A DNA stretch of 18,438 nt from Chloroflexota bacterium (lineage in GTDB: Bacteria > Chloroflexota > Chloroflexia > Thermomicrobiales > JADLAZ01): assembly GCA_020849725.1 (NCBI GenBank), contig JADLAZ010000143.1, positions 1 through 18,438 on the forward strand, written 5' to 3'. Made by a program: the position numbers and the translations under genes. Below, piece after piece: positions 1-7,408 of the stretch (position 1 is the first letter of the stretch; each line of letters begins with the position of its first letter). The notes under the pieces are model-generated. The model was not told where the DNA came from. It searched no databases and saw nothing but the letters and a program-made list of their open reading frames with translations.

Positions 1-1
1 A

Positions 2-1147
2 CGGGTGCTGGCGATCGACGTGCCGTCGGGTATGATGGCCGACACCGGCGCGGCGCCGGGGGTGGCCATCAGGGCCACGGTCACGCTCGCGCTTGGCTAT
101 CCCAAACGCGGCCTGTACCTGACCGCCGGCCCCGGTCTGGCCGGCCGGATTGACGTGGCCGGCATCGGTCTACCAGAGGGAGTCAGGGTGACGGACGGAC
201 CACGGGTTATCACGACCGATGAGGTGCGGCCGCTGCTGCCGCACCGGCCGGCGACAGCCGACAAGTACACGGCCGGCGCGGTGGTGGTCGTCGGCGGCGC
301 GCTGAGCTACCCTGGCGCTCCCCGGTTAGCTGCCCTGGGGGCGATGCGCGCCGGCGCCGGCTACGTGACGCTGGCGGTACCACGGTCGATCTACGGCATC
401 GTGGCCAGCACGCTGCTGGAGGCAACCCATTTGCCGCTTCCGGAGACCGACGGTGAGCTGGGCGCGGCCGCGGCCGAGGCGCTTGGCGCAGAGCTGGGTC
501 GCTTCCAAGCGGCGGTCATCGGCCCTGGCCTGGGGCGCGAGAAGGGTGTTGGCGCCTTCATGCAGCGGCTCCTGGCGACCGAGGGTCGCCGGCGCGGCGC
601 CATCGGCTTCGGCGCGAGCAATACCGCGCCGGCCGGTGACCCGGCCGCGCTGCTGCCGCCCGATTTGGCGCTGGTTCTGGATGCTGACGCTTTGAGCCTG
701 TTGAGCCAGATCGACGGCTGGCACACGCGGCTGACCCAACCAGCGGTGCTGACGCCCAACCGTCGTGAGATGGCTCGCCTGACGGGCAAAGAGATCGAGA
801 CGATCGCGGCCGCGCCGTGGGAGGCTGCGGCGGAGGGCGCCGCCACGTGGCGGCAGGTCGTCGTCCTGAAAGGGGCGCCCAGTGTCGTCGCCGCGCCCGA
901 TGGCCGGCTCTGGACGGCGGCGCGACCGCTGCCGGCGCTGGCGACGGCCGGCACCGGCGATGTGTTGAGCGGCGTTATCGGGGCACTGTTGGCGCAGGGG
1001 TTGGCGCCGGCCGACGCGGCCATCGTGGCGCTGCACCTGGGCGAATTGGCCACCGACCGTATCACGGCCGATGTTGGCGACAGCGGTCTCCTGGCGGGCG
1101 ACCTGCCGCGCGGTGTGGCTCAGGTGCGGCGCGAGCTGACGACATGA
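2..1147 (+). CDS. nnr: Bifunctional NAD(P)H-hydrate repair enzyme, C-terminal part (partial at 5' end)
   Basis: The reading frame is open at the left edge, so the start lies outside the window. The first residues read LAIDVPSG followed by ADTG, the end of the YjeF_N epimerase domain (NnrE). The Asp there is a conserved active-site residue of that family. The rest, about residues 70-380, is the ribokinase-like ADP-dependent (S)-NAD(P)H-hydrate dehydratase (NnrD). It shows VVVVGGALSYPGAPRLAA, the LDADAL strand, the VVVLKG strand and the signature AGTGDVLSG with its catalytic Asp near residue 320. The enzyme repairs hydrated NADH/NADPH in the cytosol. One oddity is the usual TPHPGEMARL motif, which here reads TPNRREMARL. 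It ends 65 bases before the CBS protein, and nnr-alr proximity is common in bacteria. The family call is secure; the length of the missing N-terminal part is unknown. Confidence 0.95.
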   Translation, partial: RVLAIDVPSGMMADTGAAPGVAIRATVTLALGYPKRGLYLTAGPGLAGRIDVAGIGLPEGVRVTDGPRVITTDEVRPLLPHRPATADKYTAGAVVVVGGALSYPGAPRLAALGAMRAGAGYVTLAVPRSIYGIVASTLLEATHLPLPETDGELGAAAAEALGAELGRFQAAVIGPGLGREKGVGAFMQRLLATEGRRRGAIGFGASNTAPAGDPAALLPPDLALVLDADALSLLSQIDGWHTRLTQPAVLTPNRREMARLTGKEIETIAAAPWEAAAEGAATWRQVVVLKGAPSVVAAPDGRLWTAARPLPALATAGTGDVLSGVIGALLAQGLAPADAAIVALHLGELATDRITADVGDSGLLAGDLPRGVAQVRRELTT

Positions 1148-1212
1148 GGCCCGTGGCGCGGATGGCCGTCGGGCGCGGACGGCGCCGGTCAGGCACGCGG
1201 ATGGAGGGTGGC

Positions 1213-1665
1213 ATGAAGGTCACTGACATCATGACGACCGAGGTGGTCGTGGCAGCGCCGGAGATGCCGGTGGCCGAGGTCGCGCGCCTGATGGTCGCCC
1301 ACGACATCAGCGGACTGCCGGTTGTCAACGGTGACCGACTGGTCGGCCTGATCACCGAGTTAGACGTCATCGCGCGGCACGCCGAGCCGGACATGCCCAG
1401 CGTGTTCCCATTCTTCGGCGCCTGGTTCCGGTTCGGCACGCACGAGTATGAAGAAGAGATGCGACGCGTCCTGGCGACAACGGCGACCGAGTTGATGAGC
1501 ACCACGGTCTACAGCATCCGCGAGGACGCAACCATCGAAGAGTTGGCCGAGTTAATGTACGAGCGGGAAGTCAACCCGGTGCCGGTGCTGAGCCAGCAGG
1601 GACGCTTGATCGGTATTGTCAGCCGCTCCGACCTGATCCGGTTGATGGTGCGCGAAGGAGGCTGA
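1213..1665 (+). CDS. Two-CBS-domain protein
   Basis: This 150-residue protein is a tandem CBS (Bateman) module with no attached enzymatic domain. The first CBS repeat covers about residues 1-58 (KVTDIMTTEV, then HDISGLPVV and LVGLITELDVI). The second covers about 92-148 (ATELMSTTVYSI, then VNPVPVLSQQGRLIGIVSRSDLI). An aromatic-rich linker (FPFFGAWFRFG) separates them. CBS pairs bind adenine nucleotides such as AMP, ATP or SAM and act as energy or ligand sensors; the ligand here cannot be told. I chose the ATG at 1213 because GGAGG at 1203-1207 sits five bases upstream and the CBS fold begins there. An ATG at 1201 lies in the same frame but is less well placed. The stop is five bases before alr, so the two are almost certainly co-transcribed. 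Confidence 0.9.
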   Translation: MKVTDIMTTEVVVAAPEMPVAEVARLMVAHDISGLPVVNGDRLVGLITELDVIARHAEPDMPSVFPFFGAWFRFGTHEYEEEMRRVLATTATELMSTTVYSIREDATIEELAELMYEREVNPVPVLSQQGRLIGIVSRSDLIRLMVREGG

Positions 1666-1670
1666 GCCGG

Positions 1671-2945
1671 ATGAGGATCGCCGCGACCGACTCGGGGACC
1701 GACCAGTGGTTGGCGCAATTCCCGCGCTGCGTCGCCGTGGTCAATCTCGACGCGGTGGCGGCGAACGTGCGGGCGCTGCTGCGCGAGCTTGGACCGGCGT
1801 GTCGCCTGATGGCCGTCGTCAAGGCCAACGCTTACGGTCATGGCGCACTGCCGGTGGCGATCGCCGCGCTGCGGGCCGGCGCCAGCGCGCTCGCCGTCGC
1901 TTGCGTCGATGAGGGCATCCAGGTGCGCCAAGCGGGCATCACCGCACCAGTGCTCCTGCTCGGTGCGACGCCGCCGGAGGAGATGCGCCGGGTCGTTGCC
2001 CATCAGCTCACCCCGACGATTTGCGATGTCGACGCGGCGCGGGCGCTGCAATCGGCAACGCCGAGCCACGTCCGCGCGCCGGTGCATGTCAAGGTCGACT
2101 GCGGCCTTCACCGCTACGGAGTCGATTCCGCCGAGGCCGTGGCGTTCGTCAGTTGGCTGGTCGAGCAGCCACGGCTGGCGCTGGAGGGGCTGTACACGCA
2201 CTTCTCTTCGGCCGAGGAGGCAGACGGCGTCGCCACCGACCGAGAGTATGCCCGCTTCGCTGCGGTGGCGGCGGCACTCCGTGAGCAGGGAATCAAGCCG
2301 CGCCTCCATGCCGCCAACAGCGCCGCCACGATGGGCTTTCCAGCACTGCGCCTCGACGGCGTCCGGGCGGGCTTAGCCCTGTACGGACTCGCCGGTGGAT
2401 ATCCTGGCGCGACTCGCCTGACGCAGTGGCCGGCACTTGAACTCCACAGCCGGGTCGGCCGTCTGCATCGACTGGCGGCGGCGGAGGCGGTTGGCTACGG
2501 CCGCACCTATGTCGCGCCATCGGAGCGACGGGTGGCCCTGGTCAGCATTGGCTATGCCGATGGTTTCACCCGGCTGCTGGGGGGACGCGGCGCTGTGCTG
2601 ATCGGTGGCCAGCGCACGCCCGTGGTCGGGCGCGTCTCGATGGATCAGATTGTCGTCGACGTGACCCATGTCGCCGACCTGGCCACTGGGATGCCGGTGA
2701 CCATCATCGGGCGGCAGTGGGACGCGGCGATCACGGCCAGTGATGTCGCGGACTGGGCCGCGACCATCCCTTACGAGATCGTGACTGGGCTCGCGCCGCG
2801 CGTGCCGCGGGCCTACGTGCAGCGCGGCCGGCTCGTCGGCGTCACCGATCTGCTCGGCAGTCGGCAACTGGCGCCGGCTGCCGACGACGCCATCTTCCAC
2901 TGGTCGGCGGTGACGACCGAGGCGGCGCGAGCTAGCGGATCCTGA
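1671..2945 (+). CDS. alr: Alanine racemase (PLP-dependent)
   Basis: This 424-residue fold-type III PLP enzyme interconverts L- and D-alanine for peptidoglycan synthesis. The PLP-binding lysine is K51 in VVKANAYGHG. The second catalytic base is Tyr275 in VGYGRTY. GYADGF (about 297-302) and GRVSMDQIVVDVT (about 320-332) are the conserved C-terminal-domain motifs. The N-terminal TIM barrel and C-terminal beta domain are both complete. Compared with the usual 370-390 residues there is an N-terminal extension of about 15 residues and a C-terminal tail of about 25. AAGGAGG at 1655-1661 lies nine bases before the ATG. The gene follows the CBS protein by five bases, and its 3' end overlaps the converging HTH gene by 14 bases. 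Confidence 0.97.
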   Translation: MRIAATDSGTDQWLAQFPRCVAVVNLDAVAANVRALLRELGPACRLMAVVKANAYGHGALPVAIAALRAGASALAVACVDEGIQVRQAGITAPVLLLGATPPEEMRRVVAHQLTPTICDVDAARALQSATPSHVRAPVHVKVDCGLHRYGVDSAEAVAFVSWLVEQPRLALEGLYTHFSSAEEADGVATDREYARFAAVAAALREQGIKPRLHAANSAATMGFPALRLDGVRAGLALYGLAGGYPGATRLTQWPALELHSRVGRLHRLAAAEAVGYGRTYVAPSERRVALVSIGYADGFTRLLGGRGAVLIGGQRTPVVGRVSMDQIVVDVTHVADLATGMPVTIIGRQWDAAITASDVADWAATIPYEIVTGLAPRVPRAYVQRGRLVGVTDLLGSRQLAPAADDAIFHWSAVTTEAARASGS

Positions 2946-3501
2946 GCAGTGACTCGCCGGCCGTCGCCGTTCCCGCCTCGGACGGGCGCTGCTTCGCCTC
3001 TTCCAGGCGATCGCGGATATCCAGCACGCTCTGGCGGATGAGGAAGATGCGTCCGGACAGGTCGTCCCGGACGTAATCGAGGGTGCTGTCATCCATCCAG
3101 CGGTAGATCGTCGGACGCGAGACGCCGAGCAAGCTGGCCGCTTCGCCAATGCCGACCAAATCGGCCGTGCTATAGCAGCGCAGCTTGGCTAGTGACAGCA
3201 TCGCGCCCAACTGAGTGTCCCAGAATGTGCGCGGCACCTGGAAATCGTCAGGCGCCGGCGGCCAGAACAGCGCCTGCAGCACCGAGTCGATCGCGGCGAA
3301 GACAGCATCAGGGTCAGCCGCGGTGCGTTGCGAAGCAACGTCGGCCAGATACTGCAATTCCTGGCCAAGCAGACCCTGGCGCAACCCTTCGATGCGCAAA
3401 ACCTGTGGCGGGCGCGTGGAGAGCTTCTGTCCGAGCCGGTAATACTGGCTATACACGATTCGCAAGGCCGCGTCGATGATCTCGTTGTAGCCGAGCTCCA
3501 T
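2932..3501 (-). CDS. Small DNA-binding protein with C-terminal excisionase/MerR-like HTH
   Basis: This 189-residue protein has two parts. Residues 1-110 are mostly helical (MELGYNEIIDAALRIVYSQY, then a Leu/Gln-rich stretch and FWPPAPDDFQVPRTFWD), and I do not recognise the domain. Residues about 115-166 form a winged HTH of the excisionase/MerR type (GIGEAASLLGVSRPTIYRWM, then the wing LSGRIFLIRQSVLDI). This helix-turn-helix binds DNA as a repressor, activator or excisionase; the target is unknown. I chose the ATG at 3501 because a consensus promoter lies at 3554-3582 and would place the transcript start near 3547. AAAGGG lies nine bases upstream of the ATG. Longer readings of the frame would cross that promoter. 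An in-frame GTG about 18 bases upstream is an alternative. No integrase or phage gene is nearby, so a chromosomal regulator is more likely than an excisionase. Confidence 0.8.
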   Translation of the reverse strand: MELGYNEIIDAALRIVYSQYYRLGQKLSTRPPQVLRIEGLRQGLLGQELQYLADVASQRTAADPDAVFAAIDSVLQALFWPPAPDDFQVPRTFWDTQLGAMLSLAKLRCYSTADLVGIGEAASLLGVSRPTIYRWMDDSTLDYVRDDLSGRIFLIRQSVLDIRDRLEEAKQRPSEAGTATAGESLLRIR

Positions 3502-3553
3502 CGTGGTCTGCCCTTTCACGAACGGCCAGAACCAACCCGTACGTACATCTCGG

Positions 3554-3582
3554 AGTGTACCGGTCCCGATGCGACCTGTCAA
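3554..3582 (-). promoter_or_regulatory. Sigma70-type promoter for the HTH gene, with GTAC half-sites
   Basis: On the minus strand there is a perfect TTGACA (-35, 3577-3582), a 17-base spacer and TACACT (-10, 3554-3559). The predicted start is near 3547, giving a leader of about 45 bases to the ATG at 3501. The -10 and start region also carries three GTAC copies (3539-3542, 3543-3546 and 3557-3560), including the pair GTACA (3543-3547)/TGTAC (3556-3560) with an 8-base gap. These could be an operator for autoregulation by the HTH protein. That part is inference. Confidence 0.75.
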
Positions 3583-3711
3583 GAGTGTGTCATTCAGGCA
3601 AGCTTTGATGCCCAATCCCAGCCAGTTGCCACACAGCGCGACTCGTGCCGGCCGCTCGTCGAGTGGATCCTGGCGGTTCGTCGTGTACGGACGCGAGGCA
3701 CTCGCATGCAG

Positions 3712-3726
3712 CACGGCATTGCCGTG
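3712..3726 (-). other. Small hairpin downstream of the degenerate receiver gene
   Basis: The arms CACGGC and GCCGTG are a perfect six-base inverted repeat around a three-base loop, 27 bases past the stop of the minus-strand receiver-like gene. There is no T-run after it, so it is not a canonical intrinsic terminator. It may be chance in such GC-rich sequence. Apart from the HTH promoter, I see nothing else in 3583-3752. Confidence 0.25.
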
Positions 3727-3752
3727 GCGTAATCGGCGCTGTTGAGTGCTCG

Positions 3753-4145
3753 CTACGCGGGCGGTTGGTCCGGCCGGTCAGGCAGATAAGGCGCCAGCAG
3801 GACCGGCAAGCCATCGGTGAAGCGCTGATTGGACAGCACTCGGTCGGCGCCAGCCGCGCGGGCCAGCGCCTGGGCTCCGACATCCACGTGCGGCCCAAAG
3901 GCGATGACCGGCACAGCCGCCGTCGCCGGTGCGGCCCGCAACCGACGCACGGCGTCAGCCCACTCCTGACCAGGCGCGTTCAGGTCGATCAGCACCAGCG
4001 CCGGCGGCGCGGCAGCGGCCCGGTCTGGCAGATCGGCAGCTCGGCGAACGGTCGCGACCGTAGCGCGCGTGCCGACCGCCGATCGGATGCGCGACAAAAA
4101 CCACAGGTCCGAGGTTAATGCCAGGACCAGCGCCGTATCCGCCAT
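3753..4145 (-). CDS. Degenerate (pseudo-)receiver domain protein
   Basis: This 130-residue protein has the alternating alpha/beta pattern of a CheY-like receiver and no output domain. Strand 1 is ALVLALTSD, strand 3 is ALVLIDLN with the putative phospho-acceptor D54, and strand 4 is AVPVIAF. The end (ADRVLSNQRFTDGLPVLLAPYL) corresponds to strand 5 and helix 5. Key residues are altered. The acidic pair after strand 1 is reduced to one Asp (D13). The Ser/Thr at the end of strand 4 is missing (FGPHVD), and the invariant Lys of the KPF motif is Asn/Gln (LSNQRF). Normal phosphotransfer signalling is therefore unlikely. GGAGGG lies just upstream of the ATG at 4145; an in-frame GTG directly precedes it. 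No histidine kinase is nearby. Family assignment rests on fold pattern only. Confidence 0.7.
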   Translation of the reverse strand: MADTALVLALTSDLWFLSRIRSAVGTRATVATVRRAADLPDRAAAAPPALVLIDLNAPGQEWADAVRRLRAAPATAAVPVIAFGPHVDVGAQALARAAGADRVLSNQRFTDGLPVLLAPYLPDRPDQPPA

Positions 4146-4180
4146 CACCCGCCCTCCGTTCGCTGGCTGACCACCTGCCG

Positions 4181-4231
4181 TACAATGTCCCACATCGCGC
4201 CATTGTAGCGATGGCGTGGGCGAGCGGCCAA
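4181..4231. promoter_or_regulatory. Divergent promoter region with a TACAATG/CATTGTA inverted repeat
   Basis: The gap between the receiver-like gene (minus) and the SDR gene (plus) has TACAATG at 4181-4187 and its exact reverse complement CATTGTA at 4201-4207, 20 bases centre to centre. Read as -10 boxes, the right one serves the minus strand: TTGGCC (4226-4231), an 18-base spacer and TACAAT (4202-4207). The left one (4181-4186) would serve the SDR gene with only a poor -35. The pair could also be one symmetric operator. Confidence 0.5.
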
Positions 4232-4280
4232 TCGGCCGCGTGGCGAAGGCAGCAACGCGGCGCGGGGGAGGTTAGGGGCG

Positions 4281-5054
4281 ATGGACTTGGGACTGACAGG
4301 CAAGGTCGCACTGGTGACCGGCGCGACGCGCGGCATCGGCCGCGCCATCGTCGATGAACTAGCGAACGAAGGCTGCCGGCTCATGCTCGCGGCCCGTGGC
4401 GCGGATGGGCTGGCCGCCGTCGCGGCAGACCTGGAGCGCCGTGGCGTCGAGGTCGCGACGTGCGTGGCCGACGTCACCAGCCTGGCTGACCTCGAGCGGT
4501 TGGTCGCCGCTGCCACCGACCGGTTTGGCGGTTTCGACATCGTCATCAGCAATGCCGGCGCCGCGCACGGCATGGGCATCGAGGCCACGTCTGAGGATGA
4601 CTGGGGCGCCGCCGTCGACCTGAACCTGCTGGCAGGGGCGCGGCTGGCGCGGCTGGCAATGCCGGTGCTGCGGGCGCGAGGCGGCGGCAACATCATCTTT
4701 GTCGCGTCGATCTTTGGGCGCGAGATGGGCGGCCCACGCATCAGCTATACTGCGACCAAGTCTGCGCTGATCGCCCTGAGCAAGATGCTGGCACGCGAAG
4801 GGGCCGTGGCCAACATTCGCGCCAACGCGATCGCGCCGGGGTCGATCCTGTTTCCCGGAGGCAACTGGGAGCGCCGCCAGCAGGCCGATCCCGAGGGTAT
4901 GGCGGCGTTCATCAAAGCTGAGATGCCTTATGGGCGCTTCGGCCGGCCAGAAGAGGTCGCCGCTGTCGTCGCCTTTGTGGCATCGCCGCGCGCCAGCCTG
5001 GTCAGCGGCACGTGCATCAACGTCGACGGCGTGCAGAGCCGCTCCAACATCTAG
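4281..5054 (+). CDS. Short-chain dehydrogenase/reductase (classical SDR)
   Basis: This 257-residue classical SDR is an NAD(P)(H)-dependent cytosolic oxidoreductase of unknown substrate. The cofactor motif is VTGATRGIGRA (TGxxxGxG, T13-G20) and the structural motif is SNAGAA (about 90-95). The catalytic tetrad is complete: N115 (DLNLL), S143 (VASIFG), Y156 and K160 (SYTATKSAL). The C-terminal PYGRFGRPEEVAAVVAFVAS and SGTCINVDG are typical of FabG-like family members. Arg17 in the cofactor loop would favour NADP, but this is only suggestive. The start at 4281 follows GGAGG at 4267-4271 by nine bases. The gene precedes the methyltransferase by 82 bases on the same strand. No fatty acid synthesis genes are nearby, so calling it fabG is not justified. 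Confidence 0.92.
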   Translation: MDLGLTGKVALVTGATRGIGRAIVDELANEGCRLMLAARGADGLAAVAADLERRGVEVATCVADVTSLADLERLVAAATDRFGGFDIVISNAGAAHGMGIEATSEDDWGAAVDLNLLAGARLARLAMPVLRARGGGNIIFVASIFGREMGGPRISYTATKSALIALSKMLAREGAVANIRANAIAPGSILFPGGNWERRQQADPEGMAAFIKAEMPYGRFGRPEEVAAVVAFVASPRASLVSGTCINVDGVQSRSNI

Positions 5055-5136
5055 CAGACACCTAGCAGAGCCGTCCAGCAAGGCGCGCACGGGCGTGCCG
5101 GCACCATTACAGGGTGGCTACCGGACAGGAGCTGTC

Positions 5137-5907
5137 ATGGGACACGATCACCGCGTCCGCGATGAATTCGCCTACCAGGCCGAGCGGTTCAACAGCGCGC
5201 CGATCTTCACTGCCGCCGAGACGTTGCAGGCGCTGATCGACCTTTTGCCGCTTGAGCGGACGGCCACCTGGCTCGAGGCTGCTTGCGGGCCGGGCATCGT
5301 TAGTCGGGCGCTGGCGCCGCTGGTTGGCAGCGTGCTTGGCATCGATTTGACGCCGACCATGGTCGACGTGGCGAACCGCGAGGCCGCCCGCGCCGGGGTG
5401 ACGAATGCGCACTTCACGGTTGGCGATGCGACGGCGCTGGACCTGCCCGATGCGAACGTCGACGGCGCGGTCACGCGCTTCAGTCTGCATCACGTGCCAC
5501 TGCCGGGTCGCGTCGTTGGCGAGCTGCGGAGGGTGGTGCGCCAGGGTGGTTGGGTGTGCCTCGCGGACCACATCACCAGTGACAACGCCGGCGAGATGGC
5601 CTGGCACCAGGAAATCGAGCGTCTGCGCGACCCGTCGCACTGGGCCTGCCTGACGCCGGCAAGGCTGCGCGACCTGGGCCACGCTGCCGGCCTGACGCTG
5701 CGAGACGAGCGGCTCATCCCCGTGTCGCTCGACTTCGATGAGTGGCTGACGCGCGGCTCCGGCGGCCCCGGCGCGGCCGCGCTGATCGCCGCCGCGCTGG
5801 CGGCCCGGCCGGCCGGCATCGATGGCTATCGGGTGCGCGCGGCGGGCGACGGCGGTCGCCGCATAGAAACACTGTACCACGTGACGCTCTGGCAGCGAAC
5901 GACCTGA
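5137..5907 (+). CDS. Class I SAM-dependent methyltransferase (UbiE/COQ5-like)
   Basis: This 256-residue protein has a Rossmann-type methyltransferase core. Motif I is LEAACGPG (46-53), and the acidic residue after strand 2 is D70 in [16 protein letters not shown] (about 97-104) contacts the SAM adenine in this family, and TRFSLHHVP lies at the post-II position. The post-core strand is GGWVCLADH. The N-terminus ([18 protein letters not shown]) resembles the small cap seen in UbiE-type C-methyltransferases. The substrate cannot be inferred; a small molecule is more likely than a macromolecule. The ATG at 5137 follows AGGAG (5127-5131) by five bases. Longer in-frame readings overlap the SDR gene and add no methyltransferase sequence. 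The gene converges on mnmE with a 19-base gap. Confidence 0.88.
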   Translation: MGHDHRVRDEFAYQAERFNSAPIFTAAETLQALIDLLPLERTATWLEAACGPGIVSRALAPLVGSVLGIDLTPTMVDVANREAARAGVTNAHFTVGDATALDLPDANVDGAVTRFSLHHVPLPGRVVGELRRVVRQGGWVCLADHITSDNAGEMAWHQEIERLRDPSHWACLTPARLRDLGHAAGLTLRDERLIPVSLDFDEWLTRGSGGPGAAALIAAALAARPAGIDGYRVRAAGDGGRRIETLYHVTLWQRTT

Positions 5908-5926
5908 TCGGCGCCGGTGATCGGCA

Positions 5927-7351
5927 CTACTTCCCGATGCAGAACTGGCTGAAGATCTCGTTCAGCAGCGTGTCGGTCACGGACTCGCCAGTGATCTCGC
6001 CCAGTCGCTCCAGGGCCGCGCGGGCGTCGACCGCGACGATGTCGGCTGGCAGGCCACTCGCCAGCGCGCCGGCGGCGGCACGCACGTGGTCGCGCGCCAG
6101 CGCGAGCGTTGCCTGCTGGCGGGCCGAGAGCAGCGCCGGATCGGCCTGGGCCTGCGTGTGGCCGCCGGCAATCGCGCTGGCGATGGCTGCCTCGAGCGCG
6201 GGCACGCCATCGCCGGTCAGGGCCGCGGTGCGGACGATGGCGACCGGACCGAGGACAGCGCGGACCTCGGCCTCGCTCACCGCTGAGGGCCGATCGGCCT
6301 TATTGAGCGCGACGATCATCGAGCGGGGCAGCGCGGGCCAGGCCGGTGACGGTGCGTCCTGCGAGGGCGGCGCCTCGGCCATGACGGCGCGATCGGCGGC
6401 GGTGAGTGGGGTCGAGCCATCCAGCACCAACACCGTCAGGCCCGCTTGCGTCAGCGCCTGCCGGCTTCGAGCCACACCCAGCCGCTCGACGACATCATCG
6501 GTATCGGTCAGGCCGGCGGTATCGGTCAGGGTGATCGGGATGCCATTGATCGTCAGGCTCTCGGCTAGCGTGTCGCGCGTCGTGCCGGCCACTGGCGTGA
6601 CGATGGCTCGCTCGTAGCGGAGCAGTGCGTTCATCAGGCTACTCTTGCCGACGTTCGGACGACCGGCCAGCACGACCGTCAGCCCATCTCGGAACAGCGC
6701 GCCCGCGCCGGCTCGCGCCACCAGCGTCGCCAGCGCCACCTCAGCGGCGGCAAGATCACCCGTTGGGGTAACCGGGGGGAGATCGTCCTCCGGGAAGTCG
6801 ATGCTGGCTTCCAGCCCGGCCAGCACTCGCACCAGCGCAGCGTGCGCCGGCGCCAGGTCGCGACGAAGCTGGCCACCGGCGGTGTCGAGCGCCAGGGCCA
6901 GCGCCGCCGGCGCCCGCGCGCTGACGACCTGTGCCACGGCCTCGGCTTGGCTCAGGTCCAGCCGGCCGTTGAGAAAAGCCCGCAGCGTGAATTCGCCTGG
7001 CTCGGCCAACCGCGCCCCGTGGCGCAGCAGCAAGCTGAGTGCGGCTCGCGTGGCGACGCTGCCGCCGTGGGTGTGGAGCTCAACGACCTCCTCGCGGGTG
7101 TACGAGCGAGGCGCAGCCATGCGCACGACCATGATCTCGTCAACCAGACACTCGTTCAGGGGGTCGACGAGGTAGGCGTGGCGCAGCCGGTGCGACGGCA
7201 GCCCGCGCCGCCCGAGGGGGTCTCCGGTGCGAGTCTGACGGATCAACTGGCCGACCACGTCGGCGGCGCCGGGACCGCTCAGGCGCACGATGCCGATGCC
7301 GGCGTCGCCGGTGGCCGTGGCGATGGCCGCGATCAGATCGTCGGCAATCAC
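5927..7351 (-). CDS. mnmE: tRNA uridine-5-carboxymethylaminomethyl modification GTPase
   Basis: This 474-residue protein is the GTPase partner of MnmG in modifying the wobble uridine U34 of tRNAs. The N-terminal tetrahydrofolate-binding domain begins [20 protein letters not shown]. The central helical part contains [20 protein letters not shown]. The G domain has G1 GRPNVGKSS (230-238), the switch I GTTRDT, G3 DTAG (277-280) and G4 NKAD (350-353). The protein ends in FCIGK, the conserved C-terminal motif that carries the essential Cys. I chose the GTG at 7351, preceded by GGAG at six bases. A GTG at 7393 is in frame but has no ribosome binding site. It is the last gene of the rpmH cluster. 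Its usual neighbours mnmG and rsmG are not in the window. Confidence 0.97.
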   Translation of the reverse strand: MIADDLIAAIATATGDAGIGIVRLSGPGAADVVGQLIRQTRTGDPLGRRGLPSHRLRHAYLVDPLNECLVDEIMVVRMAAPRSYTREEVVELHTHGGSVATRAALSLLLRHGARLAEPGEFTLRAFLNGRLDLSQAEAVAQVVSARAPAALALALDTAGGQLRRDLAPAHAALVRVLAGLEASIDFPEDDLPPVTPTGDLAAAEVALATLVARAGAGALFRDGLTVVLAGRPNVGKSSLMNALLRYERAIVTPVAGTTRDTLAESLTINGIPITLTDTAGLTDTDDVVERLGVARSRQALTQAGLTVLVLDGSTPLTAADRAVMAEAPPSQDAPSPAWPALPRSMIVALNKADRPSAVSEAEVRAVLGPVAIVRTAALTGDGVPALEAAIASAIAGGHTQAQADPALLSARQQATLALARDHVRAAAGALASGLPADIVAVDARAALERLGEITGESVTDTLLNEIFSQFCIGK

Positions 7352-7408
7352 AGGCTTCTCCGGCCGGGAGACGACTCCGCCGACCCGGCGCACGCAGTTG
7401 CGGCTGAG

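Noticed and set aside
2932..3501. Integrative element suggested by the excisionase-like HTH next to alr
   Set aside because: No integrase, attachment-site repeats or tRNA end nearby, and base use does not differ from the neighbours.
3502..3714. N-terminal extension of the HTH protein up to 3714
   Set aside because: A consensus promoter lies inside the extension and the extra residues have no domain character.
5908..5926. Bidirectional terminator between the methyltransferase gene and mnmE
   Set aside because: Only a short imperfect GATC/GATC pairing around GGCGCC and no T-run.
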